Origin: Hominenteromicrobium mulieris
Lineage (GTDB): Bacteria; Bacillota; Clostridia; Oscillospirales; Acutalibacteraceae
NCBI GenBank assembly: GCA_021029595.1
Contig: JAJJOY010000011.1
Coordinates: 1 to 50,472, forward strand
DNA: 50,472 bases
Reading direction: 5' to 3'
Position 1 is the first letter of the stretch. Each line of letters opens with the position of its first letter. The notes beneath the pieces are model-generated. The model saw only the letters and a program-made list of their open reading frames with translations. It did not search any database and was not told where the DNA came from. Positions 24,090-32,663 of this stretch are shown piece by piece. The translations under genes were made by a program, and so were the position numbers.

Positions 24090-26441
24090 TCAAAACTCGA
24101 TGATATGGAGTTTTTGGGCAACTTCTTTGGCTTCGCCGCGGCGTTTGACACCGAGCTTTTGGAGGATGTGGATGACATGCGTTTTGACGGTGGCGACCTT
24201 GACACCGAGGATGTCGGCAATCTCCTGGTTGCTGCGGTTGCCGCACAGGAGCCGGAGCACCTGCGTTTCTGCGGGCGAAAGCGGTTCTGAGAGCCGCGGC
24301 ATGGGACGCAAGAAATTCGGGTACAAAACAGCCTGACGGCGCGTTTCCTGTAAAAGGAGTGAAAAGAAGGGCTCGTCCTTTTTGTAGCCGGTAAACGTCA
24401 GCATGGGCATTACGGCGGCGCCAAACTGCGCAATAGGCATAACGAAGCGGTACTCATGGGTGGCATCAAGCGCCTGCATCCACTCCTCCTGCCACCGGGC
24501 GTTATTTTGCCGCTGATAGCAAACGGCCGTTAGGATGCGGATATATATGCGGTCCATCACGCGACCGCAGCGCTCACAGAACGGGATGAGTGAGGCCAAT
24601 GTGAGCAGCGCGGTATTTTCTTCTCCGAGCGCGATCTCAACCATGGCACGCGTTATATACTGGTAGCGCCACATGGTACGGATGCGCGGCGTGATCTGGG
24701 GGGCAGATGTACGGTACCACTGCTCTGCCTTTTCCATTTCACCGGTGCGCAGCCATATACGGCAGCGCATGGCATCAATATTCGGCAGGAAACGCTTGTT
24801 GTCTTCCTCAAACTCTGTTCGCAGACTGTCTAAAGAAGAAAGCGCCATGATGGCGTTGCCCTGCTTTGTTTGGGCGCGCGCCATGAGACCGATGATGGCG
24901 AACGTCATATCCGGCGTACCGTGACGCTCGATCTCGGGCAACTGGGCCACAAGCGTCATGAGCCACGGAAGGTTATCCTCCCCTTTTTCAAATTTGCTTT
25001 CGCAAAGGGCGCAATCGGCAAAACCGATGCCGTCTTTGCCGAGAATGGCCTCCATCGGCTTGCGGATGGTTTTGTAGAGCAGTTCATCGTGCTTGGACCA
25101 CGAACAGAAATCTTTGCCGCCGTTCATAAGACTTGGCAGCATGCTGGTGACAGAAAACGTGGGTGTTTGCAAGCTTTTATCCGTTAGAATTTTGAAATAG
25201 TTGCCGATGTTTTCTGCGATGCCTTTGCTGCTGCGCTGCGGGAGGGAGATATCGAGATATGCAAGCTTGCCGCGCACCTCTTTGTAGGCGGTGTCGGTCT
25301 TTTTGAGCGGGGCTGCATACTCCTGCAGGGCGGAATACCACATTTCGGAGGCTTCGTAATCCATGCAGAGGGACGTGAGCATGCTCATACCGCACATGAG
25401 CGATGGCGAGCGGAGGATCTCCTCTTTCGGGATAGCATAGTAATACTTTTCCATCTCATAGTAATGTCCCACACCGGGGTGCTGCTCTGCGTTGCGGATG
25501 AGCATTTCCGAGACACGGCGGTGGTCTTTGCAGCGCGAATAGCACTCGAGCGCATGCTCGTAATCTTCGTGCAGCTCATAGTAAAGCCCGGCGCGGCTGT
25601 ACACTGCGGCCTGCTCCTGCGGCGTATAGACTTGGCGGAGTTCCCACATGAGGAACTGTTGGAAAAAGCTCCAGAAGCGGTATTTCTGTGCATCGGCATT
25701 TAAAAGCATGGTGGTATCGTGCCGAACGATGGAAATAAGCTCGTTGATGTGGCTGTCGCCGGAAATCATCTGGGCAAGCTCGGCGTCGAATGTATCGAAC
25801 GGGGCGATGTCGAGCAGCATACGGCGCAGCGGCATTGAAAAGCGGTTGAAGATGTTATCCTCAAAAAAGTGATAGATTTCCTGCTGCACAATGCCGACGA
25901 TCTCCGGCGTATAGGGCTGACCGTTTTGCATCAGGCGCGAAAGCGCCGTTAGGGCCAGCGGGTAGCCGAGAGAATCGTGGATGATGACGTTGATCTCTGC
26001 TTCCGTTGGTGTGCAGCCATTCTTTTCCAGAAAAACACGCACGGTATCGCGGTCAAACAGCAGATCTCTGGCCTCGATGAGCTGCAAAAACCCCGTAAAG
26101 CGGAACGGCATGAGCCAGCCGGGCAGCACGCCGCGGCTTAAAATGACGAAGTGCAGCTCCGGATTTTCGCGGATCCATGCGCAGAGCGTTTGCTGGTCTT
26201 CCGGGTCTTTGAGCGCGGGCAGGGAATCGATCACAATCGCATCTACATTTTTCGGCACGGGCTCGCGCAGGAATTCCGGGTCTTCTGCCGAAAACACGCA
26301 GGTTTTGTGATTGCCGAGCAAGGCGGTGGCAGCTGTAGACTTGCCGAAGCCGCACGGCGCGCTGAAGAAAATGACGCGGCACTGAGCCCAACCCTGTAAG
26401 AATTGCTCGCGCAGCGATGGCTTGATGACGACTTCATTCAT
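24090..26441 (-). CDS. MalT-like LuxR-family transcriptional regulator (STAND ATPase)
   Basis: A large 783-aa regulator. The N-terminal P-loop is FFSAPCGFGKSTAA, followed by a STAND NTPase region. A long helical, TPR-like middle comes next. The C-terminal LuxR helix-turn-helix is LSPAETQVLRLLCGNRSNQE, then IADILGVKVATVKTHVIHIL. MalT-like proteins oligomerise on binding an inducer and ATP and then activate genes. GGGGAGTAGAGCAC precedes ATG 26441; 11 in-frame codons upstream are excluded. The neighbours are not co-directional sugar genes, so the regulon and the inducer are unknown. Confidence 0.88.
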   Translation of the reverse strand: MNEVVIKPSLREQFLQGWAQCRVIFFSAPCGFGKSTAATALLGNHKTCVFSAEDPEFLREPVPKNVDAIVIDSLPALKDPEDQQTLCAWIRENPELHFVILSRGVLPGWLMPFRFTGFLQLIEARDLLFDRDTVRVFLEKNGCTPTEAEINVIIHDSLGYPLALTALSRLMQNGQPYTPEIVGIVQQEIYHFFEDNIFNRFSMPLRRMLLDIAPFDTFDAELAQMISGDSHINELISIVRHDTTMLLNADAQKYRFWSFFQQFLMWELRQVYTPQEQAAVYSRAGLYYELHEDYEHALECYSRCKDHRRVSEMLIRNAEQHPGVGHYYEMEKYYYAIPKEEILRSPSLMCGMSMLTSLCMDYEASEMWYSALQEYAAPLKKTDTAYKEVRGKLAYLDISLPQRSSKGIAENIGNYFKILTDKSLQTPTFSVTSMLPSLMNGGKDFCSWSKHDELLYKTIRKPMEAILGKDGIGFADCALCESKFEKGEDNLPWLMTLVAQLPEIERHGTPDMTFAIIGLMARAQTKQGNAIMALSSLDSLRTEFEEDNKRFLPNIDAMRCRIWLRTGEMEKAEQWYRTSAPQITPRIRTMWRYQYITRAMVEIALGEENTALLTLASLIPFCERCGRVMDRIYIRILTAVCYQRQNNARWQEEWMQALDATHEYRFVMPIAQFGAAVMPMLTFTGYKKDEPFFSLLLQETRRQAVLYPNFLRPMPRLSEPLSPAETQVLRLLCGNRSNQEIADILGVKVATVKTHVIHILQKLGVKRRGEAKEVAQKLHIIEF

Positions 26442-26474
26442 GTGCTCTACTCCCCTTTTATGGTTTATAACCAC

Positions 26475-26521
26475 AATATATCATATTTCGCACGAAATGT
26501 AATCCATCTAAAGATGGATTT
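26475..26521 (-). promoter_or_regulatory. Putative promoter and palindrome before the LuxR-family gene
   Basis: TTACAT (26497-26502) and extended -10 TATATT (26475-26480), minus strand, 16-bp spacer. Next to it AATCCATC-taaa-GATGGATT (about 26502-26521) is a perfect palindrome that overlaps the -35 edge and could be an operator. Confidence 0.45.
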
Positions 26522-26584
26522 TTGAAAAAATTTTGGTTTTGTCGAGTAGAAAAGGTGGAAAGGTAGTACGATTTTGCGGAAATG

Positions 26585-26631
26585 AAAAAAGCCTCTCGGA
26601 CACCGGCACGTGCATGCGATGTTCGAGGGGC
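26585..26631 (-). terminator. Terminator after the MATE transporter gene
   Basis: On the minus strand GCCCCTCG (26631-26624) pairs with CGAGAGGC (26598-26591), with one wobble, and TTTTTT follows. Confidence 0.7.
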
Positions 26632-26660
26632 AATTTTGTTGTATTTTATACAACTGTATT

Positions 26661-28088
26661 TTATACAGCTTTTATGCGGCTTTTTCCTGAAGCTTCTGCT
26701 TTTTTCTCTGTGTCTTCGACGAGACGGCTCTTGGAGAGGTCGGCGTGGCGATAATAGAGCAGTGTGAGGGTGCTGCACACGAGCCAACCGGCAGGGTAGC
26801 CTAAGGCGATGGGAATGATGGTGTTGGAGATGAAGTTCGCCATGATAAAGAGGTAAATCTGGCGGAAGACGACGAACGAGCCCAGCATGATAATCATCGG
26901 TGCGCGGGAATTGCCTGCACCGCGCAGCACGCCGGAGTAGACCTGGTTGACGCAGCAGAACACGTAGAACGGCGAGCAATAACGCAGCAGCATGGAACCG
27001 TATGCGACAACCTCTGCTTTACCGTTGAAGAACGAGACGAGCTGCGGCGCGAAGATGAGCAACGGGATTGTCAGAATGACGGTTGCGACGACGGACATGA
27101 GGAACGCCGTGCGTGCGCCCTTCTTGGCGCGGCCGACCTGATCGATGCCGAGGTTCTGGCCGACGAACGTGGTAGACGCGAGCGCGAGAGACTGCATCGG
27201 CAGGAAGAGAAGCTGGTCAATCTTACTGTACGCCGTCCAGCCGGACATACAGTCTGCGCCGAAGTAGTTAACATAAGACTGTACAAATACGTTCGAGAAC
27301 GCGGTGATCGCCATTTGGATGGCGGCCGGGATGCCGACGCGCACAATCTTCGCGAGCATTTCTTTATCGAGCTTCAAATATTTGAGCTCGACCTTGATGC
27401 AGGAATCCGTGCGGAACAGCGTAATCATCGTAAGCATGGCGGAGACGCCCTGCGAGATGATGGTCGCATACGCAACACCCTTAACGCCCATGCCGAGCGA
27501 CAGCACGAAGACGAGATCGAGAATGATGTTGAGCACGGCGGAGACGACGAGGAAATAGAACGGGCGCTTGGAATCACCCACGGCACGCAGAATGCCCGCG
27601 CCCATGTTGTAGAGCATAAGACCGATGACGCCCGCGAAGTAGATGGTGAGGTACGCGGAGGACTCCGGCATGACCTCTGCCGGGGTCTTCATGAAATCGA
27701 GCACGAAGGGAATCATAGCGATGCCGATGATTGTAAAGAGCACAGCCAAAATGAGCGTCATGACGATAGAGGTGTGGACGGTATCGCGCACCTTATCATA
27801 CCGCTTTGCGCCATAATACTGTGAAATGACGACGCCGGCACCGCTGGAAAGCCCTAAGAATATGCCGATGAGCATGTTGATAACGGGACCGACCGTGCCG
27901 ACCGCCGAGAAAGCCTCGTTGCTGACGTAGTTGCCGACAACCCACGTATCGACCGTGTTGTAGAGCTGCTGGAAAATGTTGCCGATGAGAAGCGGAAACG
28001 CGAATGTGATGAGGTGGCGGAAGATGCTGCCCTGCGTCATATCCACATCGCGCTTAGTTTTCTGCTTCAGGATGCTGAGTTTAGACAT
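26661..28088 (-). CDS. MATE-family efflux transporter
   Basis: A 475-aa polytopic membrane protein with about 12 hydrophobic segments in two related halves. FAFPLLIGNIFQQLYNTVDTWVVG and the repeated 'AxGTVGPVxN' pattern belong to the MATE/NorM-DinF class, which exports cationic drugs or metabolites in exchange for Na+ or H+. AGGTGATATTATT precedes ATG 28088. It is monocistronic with a clear promoter, and is divergent from spoVAC. Substrate unknown. Confidence 0.93.
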   Translation of the reverse strand: MSKLSILKQKTKRDVDMTQGSIFRHLITFAFPLLIGNIFQQLYNTVDTWVVGNYVSNEAFSAVGTVGPVINMLIGIFLGLSSGAGVVISQYYGAKRYDKVRDTVHTSIVMTLILAVLFTIIGIAMIPFVLDFMKTPAEVMPESSAYLTIYFAGVIGLMLYNMGAGILRAVGDSKRPFYFLVVSAVLNIILDLVFVLSLGMGVKGVAYATIISQGVSAMLTMITLFRTDSCIKVELKYLKLDKEMLAKIVRVGIPAAIQMAITAFSNVFVQSYVNYFGADCMSGWTAYSKIDQLLFLPMQSLALASTTFVGQNLGIDQVGRAKKGARTAFLMSVVATVILTIPLLIFAPQLVSFFNGKAEVVAYGSMLLRYCSPFYVFCCVNQVYSGVLRGAGNSRAPMIIMLGSFVVFRQIYLFIMANFISNTIIPIALGYPAGWLVCSTLTLLYYRHADLSKSRLVEDTEKKAEASGKSRIKAV

Positions 28089-28109
28089 AATAATATCACC
28101 TGCAACTGA

Positions 28110-28138
28110 TTATACACGCTCTGTTTGAGATAATCAAC
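28110..28138 (-). promoter_or_regulatory. Promoter of the MATE gene
   Basis: TTGATT (28133-28138) and TATAAT (28110-28115), minus strand, 17-bp spacer. Confidence 0.75.
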
Positions 28139-28156
28139 TAAAATCTTAAAAATGTG

Positions 28157-28185
28157 GAATATCTTTTACCTCGATACGCACAATA
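28157..28185 (+). promoter_or_regulatory. Candidate sigma-G (forespore) promoter of spoVAC-spoVAD
   Basis: GAATA (28157-28161) and CACAATA (28179-28185) are 17 bp apart. They match the SigG pattern (GHATR, then CATWHTA) at all but one position. spoVA genes are SigG targets in Bacillus, and no SigA-like promoter is visible here. Confidence 0.6.
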
Positions 28186-28213
28186 AACCCGGTTAAACAG
28201 AAAGGGTGGTCGT

Positions 28214-28660
28214 ATGAAAAAGAAAACACCGCAGCAATATGACGCGATGGTGCAGAAGGCTTCTCCGCACTCCCCCGTACTGAAAAACTGCCTGTTTGCG
28301 TTTTTATCTGGCGGGGCCATCTGCACGCTGGGGCAGGCGCTTGCGAACACGTTCATGCTGCTGGGGCTCGATTTAAAAGACGCGCGGACGTGCGTTTCAA
28401 TCTCGCTCATTTTCATTTCCGCCGCGCTGACAGCCTGCGGCGTATACGACAACATAGCGAAATACGCCGGGGCAGGCACGCTGGTTCCGATTACGGGGTT
28501 TGCGAACTCAATGGTCTCCCCTGCGCTGGAATTCAAAAGCGAGGGCTTTGTGACGGGCCTCGGCGCGAAGCTGTTCACGGTGGCGGGGCCGGTACTGGTG
28601 TTCGGCATTTCGGCTTCGGTTTTGTACGGGATCGTGCTGTATATCATCGGGCTGTTTTAA
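28214..28660 (+). CDS. spoVAC: Stage V sporulation protein AC
   Basis: A 148-aa membrane protein with four hydrophobic stretches (for example LKNCLFAFLSGGAICTLGQA and VPITGFANSMVSPALEFKSE). It matches SpoVAC, part of the channel that moves dipicolinic acid into the spore core and releases it on germination. GAAAGGGTGGTCGT precedes ATG 28214. spoVAD follows 9 bp downstream. The upstream region holds a SigG-like promoter. Confidence 0.93.
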   Translation: MKKKTPQQYDAMVQKASPHSPVLKNCLFAFLSGGAICTLGQALANTFMLLGLDLKDARTCVSISLIFISAALTACGVYDNIAKYAGAGTLVPITGFANSMVSPALEFKSEGFVTGLGAKLFTVAGPVLVFGISASVLYGIVLYIIGLF

Positions 28661-28669
28661 GGAGGGCTT

Positions 28670-29671
28670 ATGAAAAGACTCGGACGTTACACGCTTCTAT
28701 TTGAGCGCCGCCCGGCGATTTTGGGCCACGCGGCGGTGTGCGGAAAAAAAGAAGCCGCGGGCCCGCTGGCGCGCGACTTTGACCAGACGTTTCTCGATTC
28801 TTATTTGAATCAGGAAAGCTGGGAAAAAGCGGAAAGCATGCTGCAAACGGAAGCCGCGAACCTTGCGATACGCAAGGCGGGGCTTCAAAAGCAGGACATT
28901 AACATGGTATTTGCGGGAGATCTGCTGAACCAGTGTATTTCGAGCACGTTTGGTCTGCGCGGAATGGACATTCCGTTCCTTGGGCAATACGGGGCGTGCT
29001 CCACGATGGCGCAAACGCTCATCATGGCCTCCATCATGGTGGAATGCGGCGCGGCGAACTACGCCTGCGCGGTGACCTCTTCCCACTTCTGCACCGCGGA
29101 GCGGCAATTCCGCACGCCGCTGGAATACGGCAGCCAGCGCGCGCCGACTGCGCAGTGGACGGCGACAGCTTCGGGCAGCGCGGTGCTCGGTATGAGCGGC
29201 GACATTCAAGTGCGGCACGCGACCGTGGGACGCATCACAGACCTTGGTGTGACCGACATGACGAACATGGGCGCGGCGATGGCCCCCGCTGCAGCGCAGA
29301 CTTTGCTGGATTTTTTTAACGATACGGCGACAAAGCCTGAGGACTACGACCGCATTTACACAGGCGACCTCGGGGCGGTTGGCACAAAATTATTATACGA
29401 ACTGCTGCGCGAAAACGGGATCGTTCTGCGCAACCACGAGGACTGCGGGCTGATTCTATTTAACCGCGAGGCACAGGACGTGCACGCGGGCGGCTCCGGC
29501 TGCGGATGCTCAGCCGGTGTATTATGCGGGCATATTTTGAACCGCATGGATCGCGGAGAGCTGAAAAATATTCTCTTTATGGCGACCGGCGCGCTGATGT
29601 CCACAACCTCTTCGCAGCAGGGCGAGAGCATACCGGGCATCGCGCATTTGGTGCATGTGGGGAGGGGATAA
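28670..29671 (+). CDS. spoVAD: Stage V sporulation protein AD
   Basis: A 333-aa protein with a thiolase-like fold that binds dipicolinic acid at the spore inner membrane. Visible blocks are FAGDLLNQCISSTFGLR, LGQYGACSTMAQTL (Cys in the thiolase-like position) and TATASGSAVLG, ending with GESIPGIAHLV. AAGGAGGGCTT precedes ATG 28670. A terminator comes right after the stop, so spoVAE, which often follows as the third gene, is not here. Confidence 0.95.
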   Translation: MKRLGRYTLLFERRPAILGHAAVCGKKEAAGPLARDFDQTFLDSYLNQESWEKAESMLQTEAANLAIRKAGLQKQDINMVFAGDLLNQCISSTFGLRGMDIPFLGQYGACSTMAQTLIMASIMVECGAANYACAVTSSHFCTAERQFRTPLEYGSQRAPTAQWTATASGSAVLGMSGDIQVRHATVGRITDLGVTDMTNMGAAMAPAAAQTLLDFFNDTATKPEDYDRIYTGDLGAVGTKLLYELLRENGIVLRNHEDCGLILFNREAQDVHAGGSGCGCSAGVLCGHILNRMDRGELKNILFMATGALMSTTSSQQGESIPGIAHLVHVGRG

Positions 29672-29703
29672 AAAAACTCGGCACAATCTGTACCGAGCTT
29701 TTA
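29671..29703. terminator. Bidirectional terminator between spoVAD and the EPS operon
   Basis: CTCGG (29677-29681) pairs with CCGAG (29693-29697) around an AT-rich loop, with A/T runs on both sides. It serves spoVAD and the convergent wzx-like gene. Confidence 0.7.
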
Positions 29704-29718
29704 CGGCGGATGATGCAA

Positions 29719-31191
29719 TTAAGCTACGTCATCCGCTTTATTCTTTCTTTTGAGTTTTGAGAGCAGTCCGAACACAATCTCTTTTACGAGCGGTTCTTTG
29801 AGCAACAGTAAGACGATGCCGTAGAGGCCAAAGAACAATACCGCTGCAAGCAACAGCAACCAGAATGTGCCGATTTGCAGATGACTGACCCAAACTGCGC
29901 TGAGCACAGCCGGAATGAGTGCTGCAAAAATTTTAAAATAATGTATATCCAGAAAAGCACCGCGCACTTCTGAACGCAACGCAATATACTGCACCACGAG
30001 CACCGCAAACTCGGCGGCAAGCGTACCTATGGCCGCACCGGCCGCGCCGTACAGCGGAATTAAAATCGCATTTAATATTAGATCGGTAACAGCACCGGCG
30101 ATTTCGGAAACGAGCACTGTTTTTTCACGCCCAAGCGGCACAAGAATTTGAATGCCCAACACATTTGTGATGCCAATAAACAATAGCGTCGGCATAATGA
30201 TCTGCATAGGCAGAGTTGCCGATTCATACAGTGTACCGCCGGTCAAGAAACGAATGCTCTGCTCGGCAAATAGCATGAAAAAGATCATCAGCGGCAGCGC
30301 CACCAGCATGACGAAGTTCAGAGCCTTTGCACTGATACGCCTGAATTCGCCCTTCATCTCCATCTCAACGTAATACGAGGCGCGCGGCAACAGAACCGTG
30401 CCAAGCGATGTAACTAAGCTAACTAAAATGACCTTCACCTTTACAGCTGCATCGTAGTATCCGACTTGTTCTTTTGTCGTCATAATCCCCAGCATGACGT
30501 TGTCGAGATTCGTATAGATTGTCGTGGCACAGGACATGGCGAAAAAGATCAGCACCGGTTTTAAATGACGGCGTATGCTGTAATAACCAACTGAGTGAAA
30601 ATCGATGTACTTTCGCGCATGAAACAAATTGATGATATTTGCAGCACTGGATGCAAATACGGTGATGCTTCCATAAACTACATAATCGCTTTTTTGGTGG
30701 ATCAAAAGAAACATGCCGACCATGGCGATGACCTTGAAGACAATCGACCGCACCGCAATATAAGTGTACTGCTCCAAAGCTTTATAGAGCCACTCCATAC
30801 CAATGGCAGAAAGCAGAATCATAGAGCTGACCACAATATACAGTGCTCTGTCCTCCCGCAGCCGCGGCACAAAAATAATGGCCAGTGCCAGCGCAACATA
30901 TGATAACGCCCCGACTACAAGGTTAATGGCGAGCAGTTCGTGTGCCGTTCGCGTCAGCTGCTCCCGGTCATCTCGCACCATAGCGCAGATGCGTATGCCG
31001 TAAATTGGGATGCCGAGCTGTGCAAACATGTTGAAATAGGTGATTAACGAGATAGCAAACGAAACCTTGCCTGTTCCATCCGGCAACAGAATATTGGAAA
31101 CATAGCGGAAGGTGATGAGCGGAAAAATGATGGACGACATTGTGAGAATGGCGTTCATCACAAAATTTAATTTCAGGGATTTCCCTTTCAT
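29719..31191 (-). CDS. Wzx-like polysaccharide flippase
   Basis: A 490-aa membrane protein of the MOP/polysaccharide transport family with about 14 hydrophobic helices, starting KLNFVMNAILTMSSIIFPLI. It should flip undecaprenyl-linked repeat units across the membrane for assembly by the Wzy-type polymerase in the same operon. It is the last gene, before the terminator. It starts 67 bp past the end of the acyltransferase remnant; a clear ribosome site is only weakly visible (AAAGG near ATG 31191). Confidence 0.9.
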   Translation of the reverse strand: MKGKSLKLNFVMNAILTMSSIIFPLITFRYVSNILLPDGTGKVSFAISLITYFNMFAQLGIPIYGIRICAMVRDDREQLTRTAHELLAINLVVGALSYVALALAIIFVPRLREDRALYIVVSSMILLSAIGMEWLYKALEQYTYIAVRSIVFKVIAMVGMFLLIHQKSDYVVYGSITVFASSAANIINLFHARKYIDFHSVGYYSIRRHLKPVLIFFAMSCATTIYTNLDNVMLGIMTTKEQVGYYDAAVKVKVILVSLVTSLGTVLLPRASYYVEMEMKGEFRRISAKALNFVMLVALPLMIFFMLFAEQSIRFLTGGTLYESATLPMQIIMPTLLFIGITNVLGIQILVPLGREKTVLVSEIAGAVTDLILNAILIPLYGAAGAAIGTLAAEFAVLVVQYIALRSEVRGAFLDIHYFKIFAALIPAVLSAVWVSHLQIGTFWLLLLAAVLFFGLYGIVLLLLKEPLVKEIVFGLLSKLKRKNKADDVA

Positions 31192-31258
31192 AAGCAGAAC
31201 CTTTATCCTTTCGGTCTAAACCGCACGGTAAGCTCCGCAATTCTTACCGTATATATCT

Positions 31259-31655
31259 TTATGGAAACAAATACTTGCCGACATACGGGATCTTCTGCAA
31301 TACCTTTACAATCAGCAGAGCGACAAAATAAACCGCAAACGCACCGAATAGCCGCCACCATCCGCTTAATGTATCGACCGAAAACCACGATGTAATTCGA
31401 TCGATAACCAGCACGTGTATCAAGTAGATTCCAAGACTTGCCCCTGAAAGCCATTTGATGAGACGGATAAATTTCTCGTTTTGAAAAATCGGATAATCGC
31501 AAGCATACTTTATGAATACAAAAATGGCAGCAGCCAGAAGAATCGGAAAACGCATGAACTGCGCCGTTGCAATGCATGCCTACAACGCAAAGACATGCCA
31601 AAACATTTAACACATCAAAATAAACAATTCGCTTTCGTTCTACTGTTTTTTCCAT
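31259..31655 (-). pseudogene. Acyltransferase-3 family gene with internal deletion
   Basis: The start at 31655 gives RKRIVYFDVLNVLACLCVVG then MHCNGAVH, the classic N-terminus of membrane O-acyltransferases (acyltransferase_3), for about 37 codons. A different frame (31555-31259) gives the C-terminal helices: RLIKWLSGASLGIYLIHVLV, then FGAFAVYFVALLIV and VGKYLFP. Together they cover only about a third of the usual roughly 350 aa, so the middle is deleted and the join is out of frame. It would have decorated the polysaccharide with acyl groups. It lies between the third GT2 gene and wzx. Confidence 0.85.
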
Positions 31656-31664
31656 GTTGTCCTC

Positions 31665-32663
31665 TTAATCGTTCGCACCGACTTCTCGCTTTTTCATGGA
31701 AGCGAGTACCGGGAAAAGCAGGAAGTTTGTAGATGTCAGCATTTTAAAGCTCTTAGCGCCATTGAGTTCGGTATAAAGCGTTTCGCTTTTACCTTTAATT
31801 GTTTTCACCATAGCTTTTGCGGACTGCTTTGCCGCTTTGCTGTCTGTGGCTGTCAGATAAATGAAAAGCTGCATACCGGCAATTCGGGCGATATTTCTGC
31901 GCAGGAATGCGGCAATTTTCGGTTCTGACGTACCGCTGTTTTCATACGCCGCATATGCATCGGAAAGGTGACCGAGTACCAACTCGTGCATCGCACAGTT
32001 GCGCTGTAAGCTGTTGATATTCATGCTCTGTGTGGAAAGCGAAACACGATACATATAGATTGTTTGCGGTGCAACGGTGACTGTTTTCACATACGGGATG
32101 GGGTACAAAAGGTACTCTGCATCTGTATAGAAACAGTTATCAAGATGAATGTTATTCTTTTGCAGAATATCCGTGCGATAGGTCACATTGTGCATCGCCA
32201 CGGTGAGTTGATCGCAAACAGAAGAAAACGGCACGTCCATACACGGAGCAACGTTCGTTTTCTCTTCTTTTTTTTGCCCTGTTTCATGGTCCACACAGCA
32301 ATGATCCGCACAGACCATATCGGCATTTGTCTTTTCCAGTATATCCAGAAAAGCGCCCATCTGCGCTGTGTTTACCCAGTCATCACCGTCTACCATACGA
32401 AAATATTTTCCAGTAGCGTGCTTGATGCCGCTATTTACAGTGGAACCGGGTCCTGCATTTTTTTGTGAGATCAAACGGAATGTTCCGGGATATTTTTTTT
32501 CATATGCGGAAACAATTTCCGGCGTGCGGTCTTTGGAGCCGTCATCGGTCACGAGGACCTCCACACGATCTAAAATTGCAGGATCGATAAAGGAATCAAG
32601 ACACTGTTCGATAAATTTTTCTACGTTATACGCTGCGACTGAGATGCTTAGCACTTTTTGCAT
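31665..32663 (-). CDS. Family 2 glycosyltransferase
   Basis: A 332-aa GT-A fold transferase. LSISVAAYNVEKFIEQCLDS opens the domain, VEVLVTDDGSKDRTPEI holds the nucleotide-sugar Asp, and YFRMVDGDDW is the DXD-like metal motif. The C-terminal half is helical and lineage-specific. It overlaps the end of the wzy-like gene by 38 nt, which implies translational coupling. Donor and acceptor are unknown. Confidence 0.9.
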   Translation of the reverse strand: MQKVLSISVAAYNVEKFIEQCLDSFIDPAILDRVEVLVTDDGSKDRTPEIVSAYEKKYPGTFRLISQKNAGPGSTVNSGIKHATGKYFRMVDGDDWVNTAQMGAFLDILEKTNADMVCADHCCVDHETGQKKEEKTNVAPCMDVPFSSVCDQLTVAMHNVTYRTDILQKNNIHLDNCFYTDAEYLLYPIPYVKTVTVAPQTIYMYRVSLSTQSMNINSLQRNCAMHELVLGHLSDAYAAYENSGTSEPKIAAFLRRNIARIAGMQLFIYLTATDSKAAKQSAKAMVKTIKGKSETLYTELNGAKSFKMLTSTNFLLFPVLASMKKREVGAND

